DNA of 64,000 nt from positions 434,001-498,000 of the forward strand of contig NZ_PYYB01000001.1 in the NCBI RefSeq assembly GCF_003044185.1, given 5' to 3'. Each line of letters opens with the position of its first letter. The first letter of the stretch is position 1. The notes under the pieces are model-generated. The model searched no databases. It was not told where the DNA came from and worked only from the letters and a program-made list of their open reading frames with translations. Shown here piece after piece: positions 16,598 through 25,738 of the stretch. This DNA is from Paraconexibacter algicola. Lineage in GTDB: Bacteria > Actinomycetota > Thermoleophilia > Solirubrobacterales > Solirubrobacteraceae. Made by a program: the position numbers and the translations under genes.

Positions 16598-17206
16598 ATG
16601 CCGAGCCCGCGCCCCGCCCACCGCGCCTCCACCCTCGAGCGCCGGGACGCGCTCCTGGCCGCGGCACTCGAGGTCGTCGCGGAGCGCGGCGTCGGCGCCA
16701 CCACGCACCGGCTCGTCGCCGCGCGCGCGGGCGTGCCGCTGTCGACGACGAGCTACTTCTTCGGCTCGATCGACGAGCTGCTGCTGGAGGCGCTGCGGAC
16801 GTTCGCGGCGCGCTCGATCACCCGGCTCGAGGCCGCGACCGCCGCGATGGTCGAGCACGACCTCGCCCCGGACGCCGCGATCGACGCGTTCGTCGCGCTG
16901 CTGCTCGCGGTCCCCGAGACGGAGCTCGTCGCGCAGTTCGAGGCGTATGTCGAGGCGTCGCGACGCCCGGAGCTGCGCGCCGACCTGATCGCGGTGCTCG
17001 ACGCGTTCCAGGCCCCCGTCCGCGCCGCGCTCGCCGCCGCCGGCGTCGCTCGCGCCGACGAGGCCGCCCGGGCGTTCGTCGCGCTCGTCGACGGGTTCGC
17101 GCTGCACCGCGTGGTCCGGGGCGCCGGCCCGCAGGGCGACGCGCAGGCGCTGCGCGAGGCGCTGCGGCTGCTGCTGGCGGCCTACGCGGCGGCGCCGACC
17201 GACTAG
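16598..17206 (+). CDS. TetR family transcriptional regulator
   Basis: 202 residues. The N-terminal helix-turn-helix runs LERRDALLAAALEVVAERGVGATTHRLVAARAGVPLSTTSYFFGSIDELLLEAL, a good match to TetR proteins (PLSTTSYFF in the recognition region). The rest is an all-helical ligand-binding domain. It is divergent from the amidase gene with two operators between them, so it very likely represses the amidase and itself. Its stop overlaps the convergent SDR stop by four bases. Confidence 0.92.
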   Translation: MPSPRPAHRASTLERRDALLAAALEVVAERGVGATTHRLVAARAGVPLSTTSYFFGSIDELLLEALRTFAARSITRLEAATAAMVEHDLAPDAAIDAFVALLLAVPETELVAQFEAYVEASRRPELRADLIAVLDAFQAPVRAALAAAGVARADEAARAFVALVDGFALHRVVRGAGPQGDAQALREALRLLLAAYAAAPTD

Positions 17207-18060
17207 CCCTGGCGGGCCTGCCGGGTGATGCGCACGAACTGGTCGTTGAGCAGCCGCATCGCGAGCGCGTAGCCGGGCGGGAAGACGCGCTGGGCGAGGT
17301 ACCCGAGGCGGATGTCGGGCGAGGTGTGGACGAGGTAGCGGTCCTTCTCGATCCCGACGAGGATGCTCTCGGCGACCTGCTCCGGCGTCCGCGCGTGGCG
17401 GCGGAAGCGGCCGACCATCTTCTGGATCGCGGGGTTCTCCCGGTCGATCCCGGCGATCTCGACCGTCTGGACCAGCGGCGTGTCGACGCCGCCCGGCACG
17501 ACGAGGCTCACGCCGATGCCGTGGCGTCGCAGGTCGAAGCGCAGGACCTCGGAGACGCCGCGCAGCCCGAACTTCGCGGCGCTGTAGGCGGCGTGCCAGG
17601 GCAGCCCCAGCAGACCGGCCGCCGAGGAGACGTTGACGAGATGGCCGCCCCGGTCGGCGGCGATCATCGGCGGCACGAACGTCTCGATCACGTGGATCGG
17701 ACCCATCAGGTCGATGTCGATCACACGCCGCCACTGCTCGTGGGTGAGCGTCTCGACGCTGCCCCAGATCGAGATGCCCGCGACGTTCATCACGACGTCC
17801 ATCGCGCCGTGCTCCGCATGGATCGCCGCAGCCATCGCGACGACCGCGTCGTGGTCGGCGATGTCCGCGGCCTGCGCGAAGGCGACGGTGCCGCCGGCCG
17901 CGCGGATCTCCGCGACGACCTCGTCGAGCCGGTCGCCCTGGACGTCGGTCAGGAACAGGATCCCGCCGCGCCGGGCGGTCGCGATCGCCGTGGCCCGGCC
18001 GATGCCGCTCGCGGCGCCGGTGATCAGGCACTGCTTGCCGGAGACGGACTTCTTCGCCAT
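17203..18060 (-). CDS. Short-chain dehydrogenase/reductase (SDR)
   Basis: 285 residues. Cofactor motif TGAASGIG (residues 14-21), NVAG (92-95), and the catalytic Ser (145/146), Y159 and K163 in VSSAAGLLGLPWHAAYSAAK are all in place; D39 after strand two suggests NAD preference. The C-terminal 70 residues, with PEQVAESILVGIEKDRYLVHTSPDIRLGYLAQRVFPP, resemble SDRs acting on lipid-like or steroid-like substrates. A perfect inverted repeat sits 21 bases upstream of the start. Confidence 0.9.
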   Translation of the reverse strand: MAKKSVSGKQCLITGAASGIGRATAIATARRGGILFLTDVQGDRLDEVVAEIRAAGGTVAFAQAADIADHDAVVAMAAAIHAEHGAMDVVMNVAGISIWGSVETLTHEQWRRVIDIDLMGPIHVIETFVPPMIAADRGGHLVNVSSAAGLLGLPWHAAYSAAKFGLRGVSEVLRFDLRRHGIGVSLVVPGGVDTPLVQTVEIAGIDRENPAIQKMVGRFRRHARTPEQVAESILVGIEKDRYLVHTSPDIRLGYLAQRVFPPGYALAMRLLNDQFVRITRQARQG

Positions 18061-18080
18061 GGCGCGGCAGCGTAGCGGAC

Positions 18081-18102
18081 CGGCGAACGCCGCTGTTCGC
18101 CG
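18081..18102. promoter_or_regulatory. Perfect inverted repeat CGGCGAAC-N6-GTTCGCCG
   Basis: An 8-base perfect inverted repeat lies 21 bases upstream of the SDR ATG and 38 bases downstream of the GlsB/YeaQ stop, both genes being on the minus strand. It may be an operator for the SDR or a terminator for the upstream gene; no T tract is present, which leaves both readings open. Confidence 0.45.
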
Positions 18103-18139
18103 ATGGTTCGGCGCGTCGGCGCCGGGCGCGCCGGACGGG

Positions 18140-18388
18140 TCAGTCGCGTCCGGCCGTGCGCAGCACGATCAGCACGAGCGCCGTCCCGATCACCGCACCC
18201 GGAAGACCGCCGAGGTCGAGCGTCTCCGTGTCCCCCACGCCGAGCACCTCGGTGAAGAGGAAGTAGCCGACCAGGGATCCGACGATGCCCAGCGCCGTCG
18301 TCGGCAGGCACCCGGACACCTGGCTTCCCGGGGTGAACGCGCGGCCGAGGTAGCCGGCGACGAAGCCGAGGATGATCGCTCCGAGCAT
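18140..18388 (-). CDS. GlsB/YeaQ/YmgE family stress-response membrane protein
   Basis: 82 residues. Three hydrophobic segments with the family hallmarks: LGAIILGFVAGYLGRAFTPG at the start, then GIVGSLVGYFLF, and a C-terminal GAVIGTALVLIVL. Members are small transglycosylase-associated-type membrane proteins linked to stress; the biochemical role is unclear. ATG 18388 is the natural start. It is divergent from the RTX-like secreted protein gene. Confidence 0.88.
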   Translation of the reverse strand: MLGAIILGFVAGYLGRAFTPGSQVSGCLPTTALGIVGSLVGYFLFTEVLGVGDTETLDLGGLPGAVIGTALVLIVLRTAGRD

Positions 18389-18464
18389 CGTCCGAGCGTA
18401 TCTTCTCCCGTGATCGGGTCCGCGCACGCGTCCTCGACCACCACCCACCAGCTCCCGAGGGACC

Positions 18465-19946
18465 ATGCCCGCTCGACGCCACCGCCTCGCCGTCCTCCTG
18501 CCGCTCGCGGTGCTGGGCTCCACCGCCCCGGCGGGCGCCGCGACCGTGTCGTACGACGCGGGGACCGGCATGCGGATCACCGCGGGCGCCGGCGAGACCA
18601 ACCGCATCAGCTTCGAGAGCGAGGCGCGCGCCGGCGGGCTCGAGATCCGGGTCACCGACGCGGGGACGACGCCCACTCCCGGCGGGGGCTGCCAGACCGG
18701 CGCTTCGGCGTCGGTCGTCGTCTGCGTCCTGCCGATCGGCACCGGAGCGAACTACGTCCTGACGGCCGACCTCGGCGACGGAGACGACGTGTTCGAGGGT
18801 GGCGGCTACGTCGTGGAGACGGGCGACACGTTCATCACCGCCGGGCCGGGAGACGACGACGTCCGGACCGGCAGCAGCTTCGACGCCGTCGACCTCGGGC
18901 CCGGCAACGACACCGTCGAGACGCGCGGCGGGAACGACTCGGTGATCGCCGGCCCGGGGAACGACTACGTGTTCGGCGGTGGCGGCAACGACCGCTACGA
19001 GGGCGGCGACGGCACCGACACGATCGACTACAGCCGTGGCGTGCACAGCGCGATCGTCTTTCTCGACGGCACCCGCCCGACGCTGAAGCGCAACGCCCCC
19101 AGGCAGGTCAACGCGCAGGACACGATCTCGAGCTTCGCGGTGGCGATCGGTTCGGCCAACGGCGACACGCTCGTCGGCACCAGCGGCATCGACCGCCTCG
19201 AGGGGCGTGACGGGCCGGACAAGATCTTCGGCGACCCCGAGGCCCACCGGCTGTTCGACCCCGATGCCGCCAACCCGCGGATGGCCTCGCGGGCCGCGTG
19301 CTGCTTCACCACGGTGCCGCCCTCCAAGGCGCCGACCTCCCCGGGGCCCGCTGCGCAGCCTCCGCGCGTCGTGACGTTCCCGGCCGTGCAGCTGAACGTG
19401 CGGATCCGACTGGCAGACGTCCTGCTGGGCGGCCCGGGCAACGACGAGCTGTACGGCTCCGTGCTCGGGGACGACATCAACGGGGAGGCGGGCGAGGACC
19501 TCGTCGACGGCCGCGGCGGCGACGACCTGATCTTCGGCCGGGACGGGACCCGGGACCGCATCGACTGCGGCACGGGGACCGACGCGGCGACCGCCGATCT
19601 GCGCGACGAGTACGACGAGGGACGCAACACCTGCGAGTCCTTCGACCGCGGGGCCCTGCGCGAGTACGGGCACGTGCGGTTCGGCCCGCGCTCCCCGAAG
19701 CTCTCACGCGGGACCCTGACCCTGCGGCTGTCGTGCCCGAAGGGCACGCCCAGGGGCTGCGCGGGCCGCCTCAGCGCGAGGGCGGGCGGCCGGACCGGAG
19801 CGACGACGCGCTACGCGATCCGGGCCGGCGCGACGCGGACCGTCCGCGCGAAGGTGCCGGGCAGCGGTCGGACGATCGTGCTGCGGTCGGTGGAGCGGGG
19901 CAGCTTCGGCGACCGGACCACGATCCGGACGCTGCGCCGTTCCTGA
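18465..19946 (+). CDS. Secreted RTX-like calcium-binding repeat protein
   Basis: 493 residues. A signal peptide (1-25, ending GAA) follows a GAGGG ribosome-binding site. Two blocks of GGxGxDxxx nonapeptide repeats are visible, about residues 125-190 (GPGNDTVETRGGNDSVIAGPGNDYVF) and about 320-370 (GGPGNDELYG, GRGGDDLIFG), separated by an insert with Pro-rich and Cys-containing sequence. The last 90 residues form the Arg/Thr-rich beta-strand tail seen in other exported proteins here. Such repeats bind calcium and fold outside the cell. No enzymatic domain is seen. It converges on the MMPL gene with 3 bases between stops. Confidence 0.82.
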   Translation: MPARRHRLAVLLPLAVLGSTAPAGAATVSYDAGTGMRITAGAGETNRISFESEARAGGLEIRVTDAGTTPTPGGGCQTGASASVVVCVLPIGTGANYVLTADLGDGDDVFEGGGYVVETGDTFITAGPGDDDVRTGSSFDAVDLGPGNDTVETRGGNDSVIAGPGNDYVFGGGGNDRYEGGDGTDTIDYSRGVHSAIVFLDGTRPTLKRNAPRQVNAQDTISSFAVAIGSANGDTLVGTSGIDRLEGRDGPDKIFGDPEAHRLFDPDAANPRMASRAACCFTTVPPSKAPTSPGPAAQPPRVVTFPAVQLNVRIRLADVLLGGPGNDELYGSVLGDDINGEAGEDLVDGRGGDDLIFGRDGTRDRIDCGTGTDAATADLRDEYDEGRNTCESFDRGALREYGHVRFGPRSPKLSRGTLTLRLSCPKGTPRGCAGRLSARAGGRTGATTRYAIRAGATRTVRAKVPGSGRTIVLRSVERGSFGDRTTIRTLRRS

Positions 19947-19949
19947 GCC

Positions 19950-22088
19950 CTAGGCCTCACTGATCCCCACACGACGGTGGAGCGCCGCCAGGGGTCGGGG
20001 CGCCCACCAGTTGCGTTCTCCGAACAGCCGCATGAGCGCGGGCACGAGGAGCGCGCGGACGATGGTCGTGTCGATGATCACCCCGACCGCCATGCCGACC
20101 GCGATCTGCTTCATGAAGAACACCGGGCTCACGGCGAAGGCGAGGAAGACCACGGCGATCATCACCGCAGCCGCGCTGATGATCCGTCCCGTCCGCCCGA
20201 TGCCGATCGCGACGGCCTCCTCGTTCGTCAGTCCGAGCTCGTGCTGCTCCTTGATCCGCGCGAGCACGAGGACGGCGTAGTCGGTCGCGAGCGCGAACGT
20301 GACGGCGAACAGGAAGACGAGGCTGGTGACCTCGACGGCGTCCGGCCCGGGGTAGTCGAGCGCCCACGACAGCCATCCGTGCTGGAACGCGAGGACCAGG
20401 ATCCCGAGCGTCGCCGACAGCGTGAGCGCGTTCATCAGCAGGGTCTTCAGCGGCAGGATCACCGAGCCCGTCAGGAGGAACAGCAACATCGTCGTCCCGA
20501 CCACGATGATCGCGACGACGTAGGGCGCGTTCTCGACGAGGCTCGCCTTCTGGTCGATGAACCGCGCCGTGTTGCCGGCGACGAGCACGTCCGCCGCCCC
20601 CGGTGGAGCGAGGTCGCGGATCGCGCGCACGGCGTCCTGGGCACCTCCATCGAGCGCGGCATCCCGCGCTGACAGCGTCGCGAACGCGACGTCCGGCGAG
20701 GCGCGGGTGAACGGCGTCGCGCGCGCGATGCCCTCGACCGACCGCAGTCGCCCGGCGAACCCGGCGAGGTCCGCGTCGGTCGCCTCCCCCCGGACCGTGA
20801 CCGTGATCGCCTCGGTGACCTCGCGCGGGTAGTTGGCGGTGAGGTACTCGCCCGGCTCGTAGGACGGCTGACCGGGCGGGACCGCCTTGGCGCTCGGCCC
20901 GGTGAAGTCCACCCCGGCCATGGGCGCCGCCGCGGCGAGCAGCAGGCCGCCGCTCACGAGCGCGACCAGGACCGGCCGGCGCATCACGCCGCGCGCCAGC
21001 CGATACCAGCCGCCCGACGTCGCCGACACCGGCGGCGCTCCGCGACGCAGCGTGAGCGCATCCAGCCGCGCACCCAGGAGCGCGAGCAGCGACGGCACCA
21101 CGAGGATCGCGATGACGGCGCTGAGCACGCCGACGGCGACGCCCGCGGCGCCCACCGAGTAGAGGAACCGCTGGGGCATCACGAGCAGCGCAGCCATCGC
21201 GGCGGCGACCGTGAAGCCCGAGAAGATCACGCCGCGCCCGGCGTGCACGACGGTCGCGCGGTGGGCCACCTCGCCGTGGCCGTGTCGCTCGACCTCCTCG
21301 CGGTAGCGGGAGACGAGCAGCAGCGCGTAGTCGACCGCGAGGCCGAGGCTGAGCGCGGTCCCGATGTTCAGCGCGAACAGCGACGTGTCGACGAGCGACG
21401 ACATGATCCGCAGGAACAGGAACGTGCCGAGAATCGAGAGGACGCCGATCAGCAGCGGGATCAGCGCCGCGACCACGCCGCGGAACACGAGCAGCAGCAG
21501 GACGGTGAGGGCCGGGAACGCGATCAGCTCCGCGTTCGTGAGGTCCTTGCGGGTCTGGTCGTTGACCTCGTCGAACCCGGGGGCGAAGCCTGCGAACGAG
21601 ACGTCCAGCGTGTCCGAGCGCACCGTCCGCCTGGCGTCCGTCGCCGCGATGCCGCCGACGTCCTCGACGTCCTGCGTGGAGAGGAAGGCGGTGACCACGA
21701 GGGAGCGGCCATCTCGCGCGATGCCCAGACCGCCGGCCGCCCGCGGCTCGGCCAGGGGGTTCACGACACGGCCGACGTGCTCGACCCGCCGCAGCCGCTG
21801 CGCGATCCGCGCCACCTCGGCGCGCACCGAGGGCGCGGTCGTGTCGAGCGCGCCGCCGCCCGGTGCGCGCACGAGCGCGACGATCCCGGGGGTGGCGTCG
21901 TAGCCGAGCGCGTCGCGCAGCGTCGACGTCGCCCGCTCGGACTCCGAGCTCGAGTCGGTGAAGCCGGCGGCCTTCAGGTGGTGCTCGACGTCATACCCGA
22001 AGGCCCCGGCGCCGACGGCGAACAGAGCCACGACGGCGAGGACGAGCCGGGGGCGTCGCCAGGTGATGTCCGCGATCTTCCGAAGCAT
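19950..22088 (-). CDS. MMPL family RND transporter
   Basis: 712 residues from ATG 22088. Twelve membrane helices in two halves, each with a large extracytoplasmic loop, as in MmpL/RND proteins: a first TM at 15-33, then a loop, helices at about 180-340 (GTALSLGLAVDYALLLVSRYREE, the conserved DY motif) and a second half with FALATDYAVLVLARIKEQHELG. Such proteins export lipids or hydrophobic compounds using proton flow. The divergent HxlR gene 57 bases away probably controls it. Confidence 0.92.
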   Translation of the reverse strand: MLRKIADITWRRPRLVLAVVALFAVGAGAFGYDVEHHLKAAGFTDSSSESERATSTLRDALGYDATPGIVALVRAPGGGALDTTAPSVRAEVARIAQRLRRVEHVGRVVNPLAEPRAAGGLGIARDGRSLVVTAFLSTQDVEDVGGIAATDARRTVRSDTLDVSFAGFAPGFDEVNDQTRKDLTNAELIAFPALTVLLLLVFRGVVAALIPLLIGVLSILGTFLFLRIMSSLVDTSLFALNIGTALSLGLAVDYALLLVSRYREEVERHGHGEVAHRATVVHAGRGVIFSGFTVAAAMAALLVMPQRFLYSVGAAGVAVGVLSAVIAILVVPSLLALLGARLDALTLRRGAPPVSATSGGWYRLARGVMRRPVLVALVSGGLLLAAAAPMAGVDFTGPSAKAVPPGQPSYEPGEYLTANYPREVTEAITVTVRGEATDADLAGFAGRLRSVEGIARATPFTRASPDVAFATLSARDAALDGGAQDAVRAIRDLAPPGAADVLVAGNTARFIDQKASLVENAPYVVAIIVVGTTMLLFLLTGSVILPLKTLLMNALTLSATLGILVLAFQHGWLSWALDYPGPDAVEVTSLVFLFAVTFALATDYAVLVLARIKEQHELGLTNEEAVAIGIGRTGRIISAAAVMIAVVFLAFAVSPVFFMKQIAVGMAVGVIIDTTIVRALLVPALMRLFGERNWWAPRPLAALHRRVGISEA

Positions 22089-22109
22089 GGTGCGGCACCG
22101 TAGCACGTA

Positions 22110-22126
22110 AGTTTCTTGAAGGAACT
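22110..22126. promoter_or_regulatory. Candidate HxlR operator between MMPL and HxlR genes
   Basis: AGTTTCTTGAAGGAACT is an imperfect palindrome (GTT-CTT/AAG-AAC) centred in the 57-base divergent region. It is AT-rich against its surroundings and lies where promoters of both genes should be, so binding would control both. The flanks TAAG/TAAG are also repeated. Confidence 0.55.
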
Positions 22127-22145
22127 AAGTCGCTACACTTGACCG

Positions 22146-22676
22146 ATGCAGCGAACGTCGTTCGAGGAGTTCACGTGCCCGATCGCCCAGACGCTCGAGG
22201 TGATCGGCGAGTGGTGGACGCCGCTGATCCTGCGCGACATCGCGTTCGGGCTCACCCGGTTCGATGAGATCCAGCGCAACCTCGGCATCTCACGCAAGGT
22301 CCTCACCGAGCGGCTCAACGGCCTCGTCGAGGCCGGGGTGCTGCAGCGGCAGGCGTACTCCGAGAAGCCGCCGCGCCACGACTACTTCCTCACCGAGAAG
22401 GGCGCCGACCTCGGCGCGATCCTCCTCGCGATGAAGGCCTGGGGCGACCGCTGGTCCCTCCCCGGCAAGCCGACCGTCGAGGTCCGGCACGAGACCTGCG
22501 GCGGCATCACCGGCGTGGAGCTGCGGTGCACCTGCTGCGGCGAGCCGCTCAACGCGCTCGACCTCACACCCCTCGAGGGCCCGGGGATGATGGTCGGCCC
22601 CGGGACCAGCGAGCTGCCCGCCGGGCTCGAGCGCCTGCGGGCCGCGCGGGCCGGCGAGCCGATCCCCGGCCGCTGA
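22146..22676 (+). CDS. HxlR family winged-helix regulator
   Basis: 176 residues. Begins MQRTSFEEFTCPIAQTLEVIGEWWTPLILRD, with the signature Cys (C11) and WW-LILRD of the HxlR family, then RFDEIQRNLGISRKVLTERLNGLVEAGVLQRQAYSEKPPRHDYFLTEKG. The C-terminal part has a CTCC motif that could bind metal or sense redox. Family members respond to redox, aldehydes or quinones. Divergent from the MMPL gene, its likely target. Confidence 0.92.
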   Translation: MQRTSFEEFTCPIAQTLEVIGEWWTPLILRDIAFGLTRFDEIQRNLGISRKVLTERLNGLVEAGVLQRQAYSEKPPRHDYFLTEKGADLGAILLAMKAWGDRWSLPGKPTVEVRHETCGGITGVELRCTCCGEPLNALDLTPLEGPGMMVGPGTSELPAGLERLRAARAGEPIPGR

Positions 22677-22741
22677 CGCGCCCGGCCGGCCGGGGACCCA
22701 GCCCCCGACCGGCCGTGACGAACGGGCGCGCGTGCCCGGGC

Positions 22742-25738
22742 CTACAGCTGCGCCTGCAGCGGCTTGACCTTCAGGGACTTGAGCTGTCCCATGACCCGAC
22801 TCGTCCAGTAGTTGCGGTCGTGGTCGTCGCTGAGGCGGGCGTTCTTGGCGATGAACGTCGCCTGCTTCTTCGTCGTCGCCCACCGGACCTTGCTGCGCAG
22901 GGCCTTGGAGAGCTTCGCCCGCTTGACGGCGGTGCGGAGCTTGCCGAGCTCCGACCGGCGGACCGTGATCCGCACGTCCTTCTGCGTGGTCGTGGACGCC
23001 ACCACCGGCCGCGACGCGACCTTCGGCAGCTCCGCCTTCGCGAGCGACTCGGCCGCCGGCGGTGCGGACTCCGCCGTCGCGCTCGTCTGGCCCTTGGCCG
23101 GGTCCGGCGTCCGGACGGCTGCCGGGGCGATCGGGTCACCCGAGGGTGCGAGCACCGCGTTGAGCACGAGCCGCTCGTCCTGGTCCTTCCAGGCCCGGAA
23201 GAACGGGTTGAACCCCAGCAGCGTCGCGCGACCGCTGCCGAGCCGCTGCTCGACGACCGCCGGGCGCCCGTCGAGCTTCCCGGCCCCCAGCGAGTTCACC
23301 TGGTACCCGAAGGCCCGGGTGCCGTAGGCGGCGACGACCGTGCCGGTCCCGACCGTGGCCGGGTCGAACACCGGGTTGCTGCTCGCGTCGCGGTAGATGA
23401 AGCCCCCGCGATCGAAGCCCCAGCCGACCGGGCTGGCGGTCGTGTACTCGGCGCTGTACTCGGTGCCCGGCGTCGTGATCGTCGGCGACAGGTTGACCGT
23501 GTTCAGCTGGGTGATGCCCGCGTTGCGCGCGGAGGTGACCCCGCCCGCGTTGGAGCCCACGTAGCGTCCGCCGCCGTTGACGAACGCCTGCAGGGCCGAC
23601 GCTCCCGTCCCGGCGGCGATCGTGCTCCCCGGGTTGATGAACGCGGTGTACTGGCCGGTCACCAGCTCACCGGCCGCGAGCTGCGTCGTCGTGATGGGGA
23701 CGATCGCCGACGCGGGCAGCTTGTCCTTCTGCGTGAGCGTGAAGAGCGCCTCGCAGAACGACGTCGAGGTGCACTGGCCCGTACCGGTGCCGGGCTGCAG
23801 CGGGTTGCTCGGCACCGTGGTGCCGCCCGTGAACAGGCCGATCTTCGGCTTGGCGATCAGGTACCGGGCCACCGGGTAGGAGGCCAGCCCGGCGATCGGG
23901 GTCTCGCGGGCCGCCGACAGCGCGGCCAGGTCGATCCCCGCCGTGCGGACGGTCGCGCCGTCCACGAGCGCCGCGCCGGTCGCGAACGAGCGACCCGCCG
24001 CGGTGAACGCGGAGCCCGACCGGTACACGGTGGCGCCGCGGTCGAGCAGGTCGACGACGAGGCCGAGGCCCGCCATCGAGTCCGTGTCGAACGCGTAGAC
24101 CGCCGCGTCGGGCGCCGGGGTGGTGCCGAGCGCCGGGGCGGTGATCTCCGTCGTCGTGACCCCCACCGGCAGGTTCTCGACGAGGAAGCCGCTGCCGGCG
24201 AGCCCGCGCTGCAGCGGGTACGACCAGGTCACCACGTCGTAGAAGTACGGGAACGCGATGAACGGGTCCTCGCCCAGGACGGCCTGGATCCAGTGCTTCT
24301 GCGACTGCGCCATCGGGATCCAGAAGGTCCCGGCGGGCAGCGTCTTCGTCGTGGCGGGCTTGCCGAACTCGCGCACGCCGGTCGCGTTGACCGCCGAGTC
24401 GAGCTTGTACACGTGCACGCCGACCTCCAGGAGCTCCTTGATGAGCTTCGCGACGTCACCGGAGTGCTCGTCGGCCCGGAAGAAGTAGCCGCAGACCGGG
24501 TGGCTGGGCTGCTGGGTGATGACGTCGTGCAGGGGGCTGACCAGCTTGTTGGGCTGCAGGTTGCAGGCCGCTCCCTGGTCGATCGCCTCCTGCCACTGCT
24601 CCACCCACTTGGTGAGCAGCCGGACCTTCTGGTCGGAGACGACGTTGATCGTCTCGTCGATGGCGAGGTAGTGGTCGTAGGCCTGCTTGCCGTAGGCCTC
24701 GCTCACGCCCTTCTCGTAGGTCATGCCGGCCGCGCCCATGATCAGGGAGGGCACGGAGTCGCCGTACTCCGGCGTGAACATGTCGTAGGAGTTGTAGTTC
24801 TGGTACTGCCCGGACTGGTCGTTGAACTTCTGCTGCAGCGCCGGTCCGATCGTGTTCTGGATCGTGTCGAGCGTGAAGTCCGACAGCTCGTGGTGGACCG
24901 GGTCCTCGTTGGGCGGGAAGAAGTAGCCCGAGGACTGCTGGTGCGCGTCGATGAAGAACAGGCCCGGGTACTTGTTCATCTGCGGGATGAACGACCGGTT
25001 CTCGCTCTGCTGCCGCGTCCCGAAGTCGCGGTTGTGGTCGAACGCCCAGGCGCTCGTGCGCTGGTCGTTGTCCCGGCCGTCCGGGTTGCGGACCGGCATG
25101 AGGAACAGGTCGAGGTTCTTCAGTCGGCGCTGGTTGGCGCAGTCCTTGCGCGTCACCAGCTCGTAGAGCTGCCGAACGATCGCCTCGGCGGCCGCCGGCT
25201 CGTTGCCGTGCGGGGTCGCCGTGACCCACGCGAGCGCGGGCCGGTTGCGGACCGCGGCGAGACCCTCGGCCTCGCTGATCGTGCCCGCGCGGACGCCGGC
25301 CCAGAACGGCCCGTCCTGGCGACCCTCGTCGAGGTTGGCGACGTTGTCGGGGGTCGAGAGGACGTAGAACGCCAGCTCGCGGTTGAGGACCGAGCGGCCG
25401 AGCGGGTACTTCTTCATCCGCACGGTGGGGCTCGGCTGGCCGCTGGCGGTGCCGGCGCCCGTGTTCACCGCGGCCATGACCGCGTCGAAGTACTCGAGCA
25501 CGACGGCCGACTGGTTCTTGCCCTCGACGCGGCCGGTGCCGCCCGTGCCGAACGGCAGCTTCGCCGCCGGGTTGTGCCCGTCACCGTAGTACTGGTCCCA
25601 GGACGGGATGTTCGAGTCGTACTGCAGGTCAGGGGTGCACTGGGCCGGGTCGGCCTGGGCGTTGGCGGCGGCGGGCATGCCCGCCCCGATGATCGCGGCC
25701 GCGGAGAGCGCGGCGGCGAGGAGCCTGCGGCGGAGCAT
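22742..25738 (-). CDS. Large secreted M14 zinc carboxypeptidase
   Basis: 998 residues with a signal peptide (1-28, ending ANAQA). Zinc ligands H177 and E180 in TPHGNEPAAAE, the substrate-binding dyad N236-R237 in FDHNRDF, and third ligand H266 in FIDAHQQ are clear. After about residue 400 the chain continues with some 600 residues lacking a recognisable catalytic motif, including a GATase-like or Ig-like region (VNGGGRYVGSNAGG, VVEQRLGSGRATLLGFNPFFRAW) seen in other long actinobacterial M14 proteins. It should degrade peptides outside the cell. Its ATG shares one base with the stop of the upstream beta-helix gene (TGATG), so the two are cotranslated. Confidence 0.9.
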   Translation of the reverse strand: MLRRRLLAAALSAAAIIGAGMPAAANAQADPAQCTPDLQYDSNIPSWDQYYGDGHNPAAKLPFGTGGTGRVEGKNQSAVVLEYFDAVMAAVNTGAGTASGQPSPTVRMKKYPLGRSVLNRELAFYVLSTPDNVANLDEGRQDGPFWAGVRAGTISEAEGLAAVRNRPALAWVTATPHGNEPAAAEAIVRQLYELVTRKDCANQRRLKNLDLFLMPVRNPDGRDNDQRTSAWAFDHNRDFGTRQQSENRSFIPQMNKYPGLFFIDAHQQSSGYFFPPNEDPVHHELSDFTLDTIQNTIGPALQQKFNDQSGQYQNYNSYDMFTPEYGDSVPSLIMGAAGMTYEKGVSEAYGKQAYDHYLAIDETINVVSDQKVRLLTKWVEQWQEAIDQGAACNLQPNKLVSPLHDVITQQPSHPVCGYFFRADEHSGDVAKLIKELLEVGVHVYKLDSAVNATGVREFGKPATTKTLPAGTFWIPMAQSQKHWIQAVLGEDPFIAFPYFYDVVTWSYPLQRGLAGSGFLVENLPVGVTTTEITAPALGTTPAPDAAVYAFDTDSMAGLGLVVDLLDRGATVYRSGSAFTAAGRSFATGAALVDGATVRTAGIDLAALSAARETPIAGLASYPVARYLIAKPKIGLFTGGTTVPSNPLQPGTGTGQCTSTSFCEALFTLTQKDKLPASAIVPITTTQLAAGELVTGQYTAFINPGSTIAAGTGASALQAFVNGGGRYVGSNAGGVTSARNAGITQLNTVNLSPTITTPGTEYSAEYTTASPVGWGFDRGGFIYRDASSNPVFDPATVGTGTVVAAYGTRAFGYQVNSLGAGKLDGRPAVVEQRLGSGRATLLGFNPFFRAWKDQDERLVLNAVLAPSGDPIAPAAVRTPDPAKGQTSATAESAPPAAESLAKAELPKVASRPVVASTTTQKDVRITVRRSELGKLRTAVKRAKLSKALRSKVRWATTKKQATFIAKNARLSDDHDRNYWTSRVMGQLKSLKVKPLQAQL

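Noticed and set aside
18081-18102. GAAC...GTTC resembling a LexA box
   Set aside because: Spacing is six bases, not the four of the GAAC-N4-GTTC actinobacterial SOS box; recorded only as a generic inverted repeat.
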